Assembly (NCBI RefSeq): GCF_030163795.1
Contig: NZ_JASJOF010000001.1
Span: forward strand, 62,001-126,000
DNA from: Roseicyclus marinus
GTDB taxonomy: Bacteria; Pseudomonadota; Alphaproteobacteria; Rhodobacterales; Rhodobacteraceae
Direction of reading: 5' to 3'
DNA length: 64,000 nt
Positions 52,704 through 61,441 of this stretch are shown here, piece after piece. How positions within the stretch are numbered: position 1 is the first letter of the stretch; the number at the start of each line of letters is the position of its first letter. The notes beneath the pieces are model-generated. The model did not search any database and was not told the DNA's origin. It saw only the letters and a program-made list of their open reading frames with translations. A program made the position numbers and the translations under genes.

Positions 52704-54395
52704 ATGCCGTATCGCGCGCCGATTGCCGAGTTCGAGTTCCTGTTGGCCCATGTTGCGGGGTTCGACCGCGTGTCGGCGCTGCCGCGCCACGCCGAGGCGA
52801 CGCCCGAGACGGTGCGCGCGCTTTTGAGCGAGGCGGGCCGGATCTGCGAAGAGGTTCTGGCGCCTCTCAACCGCATCGGCGACATGCAGCCCACGCGGCT
52901 GGAGAACGGCGTGGTGCGCACCCCGCCCGGCTATGCCGACGGCTACCGCGCCATGGCCGAGGCCGGGATGACGGCGATTTCCGCAAGCCCCGACCATGGC
53001 GGCCTGGGCCTGCCCATCACGGTCACGACCTGCGTGAACGACATGGCGGGAGCGGCCTGCCTTGCCTTGCAGATGAACCCGCTGATGACGCAGGGCCAGA
53101 TCGAGGCGCTGGAACATCACGCAAGCGAGGAGATCAAGGCGCTCTACCTGCCGCGGCTGACCAGCGGGGACTGGTCGAGCACGATGAACCTGACCGAACC
53201 GCAGGCGGGATCCGACGTGGGCGCGTTGACGACGCGGGCCGAACCGGCGGGCGACGGGACCTACAAGATCACGGGCCAGAAGATCTACATCTCCTGGGGC
53301 GACAATGATTTCACCGGCAACGTGGTGCATCTGGTGCTGGCGCGCTTGCCCGATGCACCCAAGGGGACGAAGGGGATATCGCTCTTCCTTGTGCCCAAGC
53401 TGATCCCCGATGCGGCGGGCGAGCCGGGTGTTGCCAACAGCCTCAAGGTCGTCAGCCTCGAACACAAGCTGGGCCTGCACGGCTCGCCCACCTGCGTCAT
53501 GCAATATGACGGGGCCAAGGGCTGGCTGGTGGGTGAGGAAAACCGGGGGATGGCCGCGATGTTCACCATGATGAACAATGCGCGGCTCGGTGTGGCCGTG
53601 CATGGCGTGTCGATCTGCGATGCCGCGACACAGGCCGCCATCGCCTATGCCATGGACCGGCGGCAGGGTCGGCCGCTGGTGGAGGGTGGCTCTGGTGCCA
53701 TCGTGGATCACGCCGATGTGCGGCGGATGCTGATGGAGATGAAGGCCGAAACATTCGCCGCGCGCGCCATGGCGCTTGATCTGGCGGTCTCCATCGATCT
53801 TGGCCATGCGGGCGATGAGGCTCAGGCCGCCCGCGCGGCCGTGCTGACGCCCATCGCCAAGGCCTATGGGACCGAGATGGGGATCAAGGTCGCCAATATC
53901 GGCATCCAGGTGCATGGCGGCATGGGCTACATCGAGGAGACAGGCGTGGCCCAATTCGCCCGCGATGTCCGGGTCGCCGCCATCTACGAGGGTACGAACG
54001 GCATTCAGGCGATGGACCTTGTCGGGCGCAAGATGGCCGATGGGGGGGCTGCCATCGGGGCGCTGATCGACGCGCTGGAGGCCGAGGCGGCCGGACATGC
54101 CATGGGTGCGCCGGTCGCACAGATGGCGCAGGCCCTGCGCGGGGCGACCGAGGCGCTGCTGGCGATGGAGATGAACGACCGGTTCGGGGGCTCTTTCCCC
54201 TACCTGATGGGCTTCGCGCGGGTGCTGGGGGCGGTCTACCACCTTCGGGCGGCTGCGGCGGGTGATGCGGCGCGCGGTGCGCTGGCGCGGTTCTATATCG
54301 ACCGGCTGCTGCCCGAGGCGCAGGGTCTGTTCGCGCAGGCGCGGCATGGGGCGGCGGGGCTGTACGATCTGTCGCCCGACGATCTGGCGGCGTGA
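52704..54395 (+). CDS. acyl-CoA dehydrogenase, DmdC-like
   Basis: 563-residue flavoprotein, longer than standard acyl-CoA dehydrogenases because of an extra C-terminal domain. FAD/substrate motifs MNLTEPQAGSDVGAL (about 162-176) and GQKIYISWGDND. The catalytic Glu lies in IYEGTNGIQAMDLVGRK. The opening PYRAPIAEFEFLL and the length match the DmdC subgroup (3-methylmercaptopropionyl-CoA dehydrogenase of the DMSP demethylation path) and related enzymes; several paralogues usually exist, so the substrate is uncertain. Start at ATG 52704. The last codons overlap the MBL gene (GTGA). Confidence 0.88.
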   Translation: MPYRAPIAEFEFLLAHVAGFDRVSALPRHAEATPETVRALLSEAGRICEEVLAPLNRIGDMQPTRLENGVVRTPPGYADGYRAMAEAGMTAISASPDHGGLGLPITVTTCVNDMAGAACLALQMNPLMTQGQIEALEHHASEEIKALYLPRLTSGDWSSTMNLTEPQAGSDVGALTTRAEPAGDGTYKITGQKIYISWGDNDFTGNVVHLVLARLPDAPKGTKGISLFLVPKLIPDAAGEPGVANSLKVVSLEHKLGLHGSPTCVMQYDGAKGWLVGEENRGMAAMFTMMNNARLGVAVHGVSICDAATQAAIAYAMDRRQGRPLVEGGSGAIVDHADVRRMLMEMKAETFAARAMALDLAVSIDLGHAGDEAQAARAAVLTPIAKAYGTEMGIKVANIGIQVHGGMGYIEETGVAQFARDVRVAAIYEGTNGIQAMDLVGRKMADGGAAIGALIDALEAEAAGHAMGAPVAQMAQALRGATEALLAMEMNDRFGGSFPYLMGFARVLGAVYHLRAAAAGDAARGALARFYIDRLLPEAQGLFAQARHGAAGLYDLSPDDLAA

Positions 54396-55417
54396 TCCTG
54401 ACCGCGTTCGAGGCCGCCCCCGCACCGGGCGAGGCCGTGGAGGTCGCCGATGGCGTCCTGTGGCTGCGCATCCCGCTGCCGATGGTTCTGGACCATGTGA
54501 ATGCCTACGCATTGCGAGACGACGATGGCTGGACATTGGTGGATACCGGCCTCGACAGTCGCAAGACCCGCGCGATCTGGGAGGCGGCGTTGGCCGGTCC
54601 GTTGCAGGGCGTGCCGGTGCGGCGGCTGGTGGTCACGCATCATCATCCCGATCACGTCGGTTTGGCGGGCTGGTTCCAGTCGCAGGGGGCCGAGCTGTGG
54701 ATGACCCGCACCGCATGGCTCATGGCGCGGATGCTGACGCTGGACGAACAGCCCCTGCCCACGCCCGAAACGCTGGACTTCTGGCGCGGCGCGGGCATGG
54801 ACGCGGCGGTGTTCGAGGCACGCCGCGCGGAACGTCCGTTCAATTTCTGCGACATGGTGCATCCGATGCCGCTGGGGTTCTCGCGGCTGAAGGATGGCGA
54901 CAGCTTTTCCATGGGCGGCCGTGTCTGGGACATCCGCTTCGGGCAGGGGCACGCGCCCGATCACGCGACATTCTGGAGCCGTGACGACGGGTTGGTGATC
55001 GGGGGCGACCAGATGCTGGCGACGATCTCGCCCAACCTCGGGGTCTATGCGACCGAACCGGGGGCCGACCCAGTGGGCGATTGGCTGGAGAGTTGCGCGG
55101 GCTTCGTGCCACATGCGCGCCCCGATCATCTGGTCCTGCCCGGGCACAAGCTGCCCTTTTCCGGCCTGCCCGACCGGCTGCGGCAGATGATCGACAACCA
55201 CACCGGCGCGCTTGGGCGACTGTGCGCGCATCTGGAGACGGGGCCGAAAACCGCCGCGGACTGCTTCCCGCCGCTGTTCAAGCGGCAGATCGATGGCGGG
55301 ACCTATGGTCTGGCGCTGGTCGAGGCGGTGGCGCATCTCAACCATTTGCTGGCGACGGGGGCGATCCGCCGCGAGCGGCGCGCGGATGGCGCTTGGCTCT
55401 ATCACCGGGCTGGATGA
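54392..55417 (+). CDS. MBL-fold metallo-hydrolase
   Basis: 341 residues. The zinc-binding motif HHHPDH (in VVTHHHPDHVGL, about 77-84) and later His/Asp ligands (GHAPDH; DQMLAT; PGHKLPF) mark a metallo-beta-lactamase fold hydrolase. A C-terminal winged-helix-like domain (about 265-341) is typical of LACTB2/thioesterase-like members. It starts with GTG overlapping the acyl-CoA dehydrogenase stop, so it may act on the same pathway, for example as a thioesterase; that is inference. Confidence 0.88.
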   Translation: MILTAFEAAPAPGEAVEVADGVLWLRIPLPMVLDHVNAYALRDDDGWTLVDTGLDSRKTRAIWEAALAGPLQGVPVRRLVVTHHHPDHVGLAGWFQSQGAELWMTRTAWLMARMLTLDEQPLPTPETLDFWRGAGMDAAVFEARRAERPFNFCDMVHPMPLGFSRLKDGDSFSMGGRVWDIRFGQGHAPDHATFWSRDDGLVIGGDQMLATISPNLGVYATEPGADPVGDWLESCAGFVPHARPDHLVLPGHKLPFSGLPDRLRQMIDNHTGALGRLCAHLETGPKTAADCFPPLFKRQIDGGTYGLALVEAVAHLNHLLATGAIRRERRADGAWLYHRAG

Positions 55418-55529
55418 ACCTGCGGCGCGATGCCCCTGCGGGCCCGTGGCCAAAGGGCTGACAGGGCTGGTGGAATGCGGTATGCCGAGGCCCGAACGTG
55501 AACACGACACCCGGACCGGAGGGCATGAC

Positions 55530-55670
55530 ATGGCCGACAAGAAGCACAAGCACGGCGAGATGGATATCACCGAGCAGGAAAAGACCTTTTCCGGTTTCAT
55601 GCGTATGAGCACGAACATCGGCATCGTCGCCATCGCCATCGTGATCTTCCTCGCGATCTTCGCACGATGA
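55530..55670 (+). CDS. aa3-type cytochrome c oxidase subunit IV
   Basis: 46-residue single-pass membrane protein: hydrophilic start with MDITEQEKTFSGFMR, then one helix (about 27-45). The motif and size match the bacterial aa3 oxidase subunit IV (CtaH) found in Rhodobacteraceae. Start at ATG 55530 after CCGGAGGG. The core aa3 genes are not in this window. The stop overlaps the lipoprotein gene start (ATGA). Confidence 0.9.
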   Translation: MADKKHKHGEMDITEQEKTFSGFMRMSTNIGIVAIAIVIFLAIFAR

Positions 55671-56317
55671 AGCGACTGGTTCGGGCCGTCATCGCGCTGG
55701 CGCTGGCCGGGACGCTGGCGGGTTGCGCGGCGGAAAGCGTCTGGGCCCCCGATGCGGTGGTCAGCTCCGCAGCCTATCGCCCCGCGGGCGGCCCGACCGT
55801 CACGCTGATGACGATGATCTCGAACACCAGCGGGGCCGGTGGTCATTCCGCCCTCATCATCGACGGGGCGCAAAGGCTGGTCTTCGATCCGGCGGGAAGC
55901 TGGTATCACCCGATGATTCCCGAACGCAACGACGTGCTTTTCGGGATGGGCGAGCCCTTCATGGGCTTCTACCTCGATTACCATGCGCGCGAGACGTACC
56001 ACATCGTGATGCAGGAAATCGACGTGACGCCCGAAGTGGCCGCGCAATTGTCGCAAGCGGTGCAAAGCTATGGGGCGGTGCCGCAGGCGCAATGCTCCCT
56101 GTCGATCAGCCGTGTGCTGAGCCGGACGCCGGGTTTCGAATCGATCGGCACCAGCATGTTCCCGGCGCGCACCATGGCGCGGTTCGGTCGACTGCCGGGC
56201 GTGCGCGAAAGCCGGATCTACGACGATGATTCGGACAACAATCTCGAATTGTTGCAGGCGCAGGGGCGCGCGGCCCAGAGTGCCGCCATCGCGCAAGAGA
56301 TCGCGGCCGGAAACTGA
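55667..56317 (+). CDS. lipoprotein with possible permuted NlpC/P60-like active site
   Basis: 216 residues with a lipobox LAGC (C20) after a short hydrophobic segment, so probably anchored in the outer membrane or periplasm. H59 sits in AGGHSALIID and C142 in QAQCSLSIS. This His-before-Cys order, with a GxHSALxI strand, resembles the circularly permuted papain-like NlpC/P60 group (YiiX/LRAT-like). The enzyme class is inferred from motif order only. Translationally coupled to the aa3 subunit IV gene. Confidence 0.72.
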   Translation: MKRLVRAVIALALAGTLAGCAAESVWAPDAVVSSAAYRPAGGPTVTLMTMISNTSGAGGHSALIIDGAQRLVFDPAGSWYHPMIPERNDVLFGMGEPFMGFYLDYHARETYHIVMQEIDVTPEVAAQLSQAVQSYGAVPQAQCSLSISRVLSRTPGFESIGTSMFPARTMARFGRLPGVRESRIYDDDSDNNLELLQAQGRAAQSAAIAQEIAAGN

Positions 56318-56348
56318 GACCTCAAACGGGTCGGTCCAGAAAAAGCAA

Positions 56349-56381
56349 AACCCCCGGGCCTTGGACCGGGGGTTCTTTTTT
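56349..56381. terminator. bidirectional intrinsic terminator
   Basis: AACCCCCGG (56349-56357) pairs with CCGGGGGTT (56366-56374), 9 bp with an eight-base loop. T runs follow on both strands (TTCTTTTTT on plus, TTTTGCTTTTTC on minus). It separates the convergent lipoprotein gene and rpsU and would stop both transcripts. Confidence 0.9.
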
Positions 56382-56410
56382 CAACCGGCTCACGCGCCGA
56401 TCGAGACGCT

Positions 56411-56617
56411 TCAGAGAAGCCCTTCGCGCTGCAATTTCTTGCGCGCCAGCTTGCGGGCGCGGCGGATGGCCTCGGCCTTCTCGCGCGCTTTCTTCTCCGA
56501 GGGCTTTTCGTAATGTTGCTTGAGCTTCATTTCCCGAAAAACGCCTTCGCGCTGAAGTTTTTTCTTCAGGGCGCGGAGTGCCTGATCGACGTTGTTGTCG
56601 CGAACACTGACCTGCAT
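56411..56617 (-). CDS. rpsU: 30S ribosomal protein S21
   Basis: 68-residue basic protein of the small ribosomal subunit, needed for translation initiation. Opening [22 protein letters not shown] and the [22 protein letters not shown] segment are typical of S21. Start at ATG 56617 after AGGAAGGTGG. Convergent with the lipoprotein gene; the terminator at 56349-56381 follows. Confidence 0.97.
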   Translation of the reverse strand: MQVSVRDNNVDQALRALKKKLQREGVFREMKLKQHYEKPSEKKAREKAEAIRRARKLARKKLQREGLL

Positions 56618-56734
56618 TCTGGTGTCACCACCTTCCTAAGTTAGAGTTGCATGATAAACGCAGGAGGTGGCCGTATAGCAAAGGCCCCCTAACTTGTCTA
56701 CTGTCCGGAAACCGACAGACGAAGGGGGCTATCC

Positions 56735-57424
56735 ATGTCCGAAATGCAGGATCCCAAGGCGGCCATGATCGAGGCGGCGCTGATGCATGTGCCCTTTGAC
56801 GGCTGGTCGGAGGCAAGCTTTCGCGCTGCCGCCGCCGATGCGGGCCTGTCCCTGCCCGAGGCGCGGGCGCTGTTCCCGAGGGGCGCGGTCGACATGGCGC
56901 TGGCCTTTCATGCGCGCGGCGATGCGGCCATGGTTGCGGCGCTGGCCTCCAGCGATCTCACGGCGCTGCGCTACAGCGACCGGGTCGCCCATGCGATCCG
57001 CACCCGGTTGGAGCTTGTCGAACCCGACAAGGAAGCCGTGCGGCGCGGCGTGACGCTGTTCGCGCTGCCCATCCATGCCGCCGACGGGGCAAAGGCGCTG
57101 TGGCAGACGGCGGATGCGATCTGGACCGCGCTGGGCGACACGTCGGAGGATCTGAACTGGTATACCAAGCGCGCCACGCTGTCGGGCGTCTATTCCGCGA
57201 CGGTGCTCTATTGGCTGGGCGACCAGTCGATGGACCATGCCGCGACCTGGTCCTTCCTCGAACGGCGGATCGACGACGTGATGCGCTTTGAACGGGCGAA
57301 ACGCGCGATGCGCGAAAACCGGTTGCTCAAGCCCCTCATGGCGGGGCCGGAATGGCTGGCAAGCCGGGTCAAGGCCCCCTCGGCCATGTCCACGGAGGGG
57401 TTGCCGGGGCGCTGGCGGCGCTGA
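56735..57424 (+). CDS. COQ9-family ubiquinone biosynthesis protein
   Basis: 229 residues. COQ9 is a lipid-binding accessory protein that presents ubiquinone precursors to COQ7-type hydroxylases; it has a TetR-like fold. Features: an N-terminal helix-turn-helix-like region (about 20-55, GWSEASFRAAAADAGL), the AxDAIWTALGDTSEDLNWYTKRATLSGVYSATVLYWL region (about 125-160), and a C-terminal amphipathic helix. COQ9 is found in alphaproteobacteria and mitochondria. Start at ATG 56735. Confidence 0.93.
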   Translation: MSEMQDPKAAMIEAALMHVPFDGWSEASFRAAAADAGLSLPEARALFPRGAVDMALAFHARGDAAMVAALASSDLTALRYSDRVAHAIRTRLELVEPDKEAVRRGVTLFALPIHAADGAKALWQTADAIWTALGDTSEDLNWYTKRATLSGVYSATVLYWLGDQSMDHAATWSFLERRIDDVMRFERAKRAMRENRLLKPLMAGPEWLASRVKAPSAMSTEGLPGRWRR

Positions 57425-57500
57425 GGCGCGGCATTCCCGCCCTTGCGGCTTTAGCCTGCCTTGGTCAAGTCTCCTCCTGACGGAGAGGACGGAGGCCCCC

Positions 57501-58481
57501 ATGCCAGAGACGATGCACGCGATCGAGATCACTGCCCCCGGCGGGCCGGAGGTTCTCAAGCCCTGCACAAGGCCCGTGCCGGTGCCGGGATCGGGCCAGA
57601 TCCTCATCGCGGTCGACCATGCCGGCGTGAACCGACCCGATGCGCTGCAACGCGCGGGCAATTACGCCCCGCCGCCGGGTGCCTCCGACCTGCCGGGGCT
57701 GGAGGCGGCGGGCGTGATTGCCGCCGTCGGCCCCGATGTGACGCGCTGGAAAGTGGGCGATGCGGTCTGCGCGCTCCTGCCCGGCGGCGGCTACGCGCAA
57801 TACGCGCTCACCCATCAGGATCACGCCCTGCCCATTCCCGATGGCCTGTCGATGGCCGAGGCCGCGGCGCTGTGCGAAACCTTCTTCACCGTCTGGACCA
57901 ATGTCTTTTTGCGCGGGCGGCTCAAGGCGGGGGAGCGGTTCTTGGTCCATGGCGGATCGTCGGGCATCGGGACGACCGCGATCCAGCTTGCCCATGCGAT
58001 GGGCGCGCGCGTCTTCACCACCGCCGGGTCGGCGGACAAATGCGCCGCCTGCGAGGCATTGGGGGCCGAGCGCGCGATAAATTACCGCGAGGCCGATTTC
58101 GTCGAGGCGATGCTGGCCGAGGGTGGCGCGAACCTGATCCTCGACATGGTGGGCGGCTCCTACCTGCCGCGCAACGTCAAGGCGCTGGCCGATGACGGGC
58201 GGTTGGTGCAGATCGCCTTCCTCGAAGGGCCCAAGGTGGAGTTGAATTTCGCCCAGGTGATGATGCGGCGGCTGACGATCACGGGGTCCACGCTGCGCCC
58301 GCAATCGGATGCGGCCAAGGCCGATATCGCGGCGGATCTGGCGGCCCATGTCTGGCCCTTGCTGTCGTCGGGTCGCATCAAGCCGGTGATGGACCGGGTT
58401 TTCGCGCTCGATGACGCGGCCGGCGCCCATGCCCGGATGGAAAGCAGCGCGCATATCGGAAAGATCGTGCTCAAGGTCTGA
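57501..58481 (+). CDS. NAD(P)H-quinone oxidoreductase, zeta-crystallin-like
   Basis: 326-residue zinc-free medium-chain dehydrogenase/reductase (QOR/PIG3 group). Start MPETMHAIEITAPGGPEVL, NRPDALQRAGNY (substrate side), and the NADPH-binding HGGSSGIGTTAIQLAHAMGA (about 151-170). No zinc ligands are seen. Probably reduces quinones or reactive carbonyls with NADPH. Start at ATG 57501, with GGAGG 6-10 bases upstream. It follows COQ9 with a 76-base gap. Confidence 0.92.
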   Translation: MPETMHAIEITAPGGPEVLKPCTRPVPVPGSGQILIAVDHAGVNRPDALQRAGNYAPPPGASDLPGLEAAGVIAAVGPDVTRWKVGDAVCALLPGGGYAQYALTHQDHALPIPDGLSMAEAAALCETFFTVWTNVFLRGRLKAGERFLVHGGSSGIGTTAIQLAHAMGARVFTTAGSADKCAACEALGAERAINYREADFVEAMLAEGGANLILDMVGGSYLPRNVKALADDGRLVQIAFLEGPKVELNFAQVMMRRLTITGSTLRPQSDAAKADIAADLAAHVWPLLSSGRIKPVMDRVFALDDAAGAHARMESSAHIGKIVLKV

Positions 58482-58534
58482 AGGGAGGCGGAAAACGCGC
58501 GTTGGCTCATCCGTTTTGCGGCAGCAAATCGGCC

Positions 58535-59140
58535 CTAGTCGAACGCCCGCCACCCGGCCGCGAACCGCGTCAGCCCCGTGACCGCACAAGCGGCGGCAAA
58601 GACCGACGCCAGCACGGGAAACCACGCCGGAAACAGGCAAAAGGCGGCGAAAACCGCGATGGTTTCCGCCCCTTCGGTCAGCCCGCCAAGGTAGTAGATC
58701 CCCTTGCTCGGGTAGTCCGCTGCCGTCAGGCCGCGCCGCGCGGCGATGCTGGCAAAGGCCAGGAACGATGTGCCCGAGATCACGAAACTCGCGATCAACA
58801 CCGCACCGGGCAGCGCATTCGCCCCCGGATCGGCTAGCACAAAGCCCAAGGGAAAGGCCGCGTAGAACACGAAATCGAGCGCGATATCGAGAAACGCGCC
58901 CCGATCCGTCGGCCCCGTCACCCGCGCGACCGCCCCGTCCAGCCCATCGGCCAGCCGGTTCAGCGCCAGACCAAGGAGCGCCAGACCGTAAAGCCCCATC
59001 GCCGCCGCCCCCGCCGCCGCAAGGCCCACAAGGCAACCCGCGATGGTCAGGTGATCGGCCCGCACGCCACGCGCGGCAAGCCATTGGCCCGGAGGCGTCA
59101 GCAAGCGGCGTTGGAGGGGTAAAAGCGCGGCATCGATCAT
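58535..59140 (-). CDS. CDP-alcohol phosphatidyltransferase family protein
   Basis: 201-residue integral membrane enzyme of phospholipid synthesis type. The family motif D65-x2-D68-G69-x2-A72-R73...G81-x3-D85-x3-D89 is present; seven residues separate R73 and G81 rather than the usual eight or nine. About six hydrophobic helices. It transfers a phosphatidyl group from CDP-diacylglycerol to an alcohol; which alcohol is not predictable. Its start is 57 bases from the end of the HAD gene on the same strand. Confidence 0.9.
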   Translation of the reverse strand: MIDAALLPLQRRLLTPPGQWLAARGVRADHLTIAGCLVGLAAAGAAAMGLYGLALLGLALNRLADGLDGAVARVTGPTDRGAFLDIALDFVFYAAFPLGFVLADPGANALPGAVLIASFVISGTSFLAFASIAARRGLTAADYPSKGIYYLGGLTEGAETIAVFAAFCLFPAWFPVLASVFAAACAVTGLTRFAAGWRAFD

Positions 59141-59197
59141 GGATCACACTTGCCGGGCGCGCGCGCGCCGGTCAATCACGCGCCGGTCAAACCTGCG

Positions 59198-59902
59198 TCA
59201 CCGTGCCAGATCTTCAACCAACGTGGGCAGGGCGCCCAGATCGGCGATCTCGTGGAACCGCGCGTTGCCCTCGGGCGCCTCGGCATGTTCCAGCTCCCAT
59301 GTCAGGCCATGCGGCACGAAAACGCCGAAGGCCCCCGCGTCGAGCGCGGGGCGCACGTCGGATTTCATCGAATTGCCCACCATCATCGCGCGCGCCGCTC
59401 CGTCGCCATGGCGGGCAAAGGCGCGGGCATAGGTGGCTTCGGTCTTGTTCGAGACGATTTCGACGGCGTGAAACATCTCGCCCAGACCCGATTGCGCCAG
59501 CTTGCGTTCCTGATCCAGAAGATCGCCCTTGGTGATCAGGACCAGCCGGAACCGGCCCGACAGGTCGGCCACCACCTCGGCGGCATGGGGCAACAGCTCG
59601 ATCGGGTGGGACAGCATCTCCTGCCCGGCAGCAAGGATTTCGGCGATGACGGGGGCGGGGACGCGGCCTTCGGTTACCTCGATGGCGGTTTCGATCATCG
59701 AGAGCATGAAGCCCTTGATGCCGAATCCGTAATGGCCAAGGTTGCGCCGCTCGGCGGCCAGCAGGCGTTCGTGCAGATGCGCGCGTTCGGCGTGATCGGC
59801 CAGAAGTTCGGCGAAACGCTCCTGCGTGAGGCGGAAAAAGGTCTCGTTCTGCCAAAGTGTGTCGTCGGCATCGAAGCCGATGGTGGTCAGCGCTCCGGCC
59901 AT
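59198..59902 (-). CDS. HAD-family hydrolase
   Basis: 234-residue haloacid dehalogenase-superfamily phosphatase. Motif I FDADDTLW (about 9-16, nucleophile Asp), motif II LVLITKGD, motif III Lys in NKTEATY, and motif IV VGNSMKSDVRPALDAG. A helical cap lies between motifs I and II. Close to the YjjG/phosphoglycolate-phosphatase-like group; substrate unknown. Start at ATG 59902 (MAGALTTIGFD). Divergent from clpS. Confidence 0.92.
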   Translation of the reverse strand: MAGALTTIGFDADDTLWQNETFFRLTQERFAELLADHAERAHLHERLLAAERRNLGHYGFGIKGFMLSMIETAIEVTEGRVPAPVIAEILAAGQEMLSHPIELLPHAAEVVADLSGRFRLVLITKGDLLDQERKLAQSGLGEMFHAVEIVSNKTEATYARAFARHGDGAARAMMVGNSMKSDVRPALDAGAFGVFVPHGLTWELEHAEAPEGNARFHEIADLGALPTLVEDLAR

Positions 59903-59995
59903 TGTCCTTAGCCCTCTTTTCTGAATCGCCCTGTGCCTTATATAGTGCGACCACGGAACGGACAGCCGGCAACCCGAATGCCGAGTGGAGACGCG

Positions 59996-60340
59996 ATGCA
60001 GATCGACGCCTGGCAGATGATGGCCGACAAGCCGAAGACGGACGGCGAAGCGGATGTCATCACCAAGACGAAACCCAAGACGCAGCGCCCGCCGATGTAC
60101 AAGGTGCTGCTTCTGAATGATGATTACACGCCGATGGAATTCGTCGTGCACGTTCTCGAGCGGTTTTTCGGCGTGTCCCATTCGCAGGCGGTCGAGATCA
60201 TGTTGACCGTCCACAAGAAAGGCGTTGCCGTGGTCGGCGTGTTTTCCTACGAGATCGCGGAAACCAAGGTCGCGCAGGTGATGGATTTCGCCCGCCGCAA
60301 CCAGCACCCGCTGCAATGCACGATGGAGAAAGAGGACTGA
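59996..60340 (+). CDS. clpS: ATP-dependent Clp protease adaptor ClpS
   Basis: 114-residue adaptor that delivers N-end-rule substrates to ClpAP. A flexible N-terminal extension (to about residue 35) is followed by the core [19 protein letters not shown], whose NDDYTPM binds N-terminal residues, and the [21 protein letters not shown] segment. Start at ATG 59996 (MQIDAW) with GGAG upstream; a later ATG at residue 7-8 is also possible. clpA is not next to it here; a methyltransferase follows. Confidence 0.95.
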   Translation: MQIDAWQMMADKPKTDGEADVITKTKPKTQRPPMYKVLLLNDDYTPMEFVVHVLERFFGVSHSQAVEIMLTVHKKGVAVVGVFSYEIAETKVAQVMDFARRNQHPLQCTMEKED

Positions 60341-60418
60341 CAGGCATGTCGCGACACACAGGGAACCGAATCCTCGTTTCCCGTGGACGCGATACCAATC
60401 CGGTCCTCGTAGCCCGCC

Positions 60419-61411
60419 ATGACCCCTGACAGATGGATCCTAGCGCTGGAGGCGGGCGAGATTGCGCTGCCCCCCGGCCCGGTTGTCGTCCTGCGCGCGC
60501 GCGGTGACGGCGATGTCGCAGCCCTCGGTGATGTGACCTGCGTGCAGGGATTCGCGCCCGATCACGACATGCTCGCCGCGCGCGGCCTGCGCGTGATGCC
60601 CGATCTCCCCGAGGGGGAGGCGTTTTCCGCAGCCCTGGTGCAGATCGTCAAGGCGCGGGCGGGCACGATGGCCAGCATCGCCGAGGCGCTGATGGTGCTG
60701 CGCCCCGGTGGGCTCCTGATGGTCGACGGCCAGAAGGAAGAGGGGATCGAGACGATCCTCAAGACGCTGCGCGGCGTGTTCGACATCAGCGGTGTCTTCT
60801 CCAAGGCGCATGGCAAGCTGATCTGGCTCTCCCGGCCCGAGACCCTGCCCGAGACGGTGATGGGCTGGATGCCGGAACCGACCGAGACGGAGGACGGTTA
60901 TGTCACCGTTCCCGGCGGCTTTTCCGCCGAGGGGCCGGACCGGGGCTCCGAGATCCTCGTCGCCCTCGTGCCGCAATTGACGGGCCGTGTGGCGGATCTG
61001 GGCGCGGGCTGGGGCTATGTCGCGGGGGAAATCCTGTCGGAACAGGACCAGATCACCGAGATGGACCTGATCGAGGCCGATCACGCCATGCTGGAGGCGG
61101 CCGCCGCCAATATCGACGATCCCCGCGCGCGGTTTCATTGGGCCGATGTGACGCGGTTCCAGCCCGACGGGCTTTATGACGCGATCGTCGCCAACCCGCC
61201 CTTTCACACCGGCCGCCGCGCCGATCCGGCGCTGGGGCGGGCCTTCATCGCAGCCGCCGCGCGGATGCTCAGCGCCCGCGGCAGGTTTTTCATGGTGGCC
61301 AATCGCCATCTGCCGTATGAAGACGCGCTCAAGGCCGCCTTTGGCACCGGGCGGCTTCTGGGCGAGTTGGAAGGCTACAAGATCTATGAAGCGGCCAAGC
61401 CGAAACGCTGA
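60419..61411 (+). CDS. class I methyltransferase, RsmC-like
   Basis: 330 residues with the two-domain layout of RsmC (16S rRNA G1207 methyltransferase). The N-terminal domain (about 1-155) is a degenerate methyltransferase fold; the C-terminal domain has the SAM motif DLGAGWGYVAGEIL (about 193-206) and the N-PP-F motif IVANPPFHTGRRADP (about 256-270), typical of enzymes methylating exocyclic amino groups of guanine. Start at ATG 60419. The two-domain architecture supports rRNA, not DNA, as substrate. Confidence 0.87.
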   Translation: MTPDRWILALEAGEIALPPGPVVVLRARGDGDVAALGDVTCVQGFAPDHDMLAARGLRVMPDLPEGEAFSAALVQIVKARAGTMASIAEALMVLRPGGLLMVDGQKEEGIETILKTLRGVFDISGVFSKAHGKLIWLSRPETLPETVMGWMPEPTETEDGYVTVPGGFSAEGPDRGSEILVALVPQLTGRVADLGAGWGYVAGEILSEQDQITEMDLIEADHAMLEAAAANIDDPRARFHWADVTRFQPDGLYDAIVANPPFHTGRRADPALGRAFIAAAARMLSARGRFFMVANRHLPYEDALKAAFGTGRLLGELEGYKIYEAAKPKR

Positions 61412-61441
61412 CCGCCGCGAAGCCGGGGACCGGATCCATCC

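Noticed and set aside
52572-54536. Upstream extension of the Sua5 frame (973 codons in total) antisense to the acyl-CoA dehydrogenase
   Set aside because: The Sua5 homology begins at ATG 52571; the extension is low-complexity Arg/Pro/His-rich and overlaps a well supported gene.
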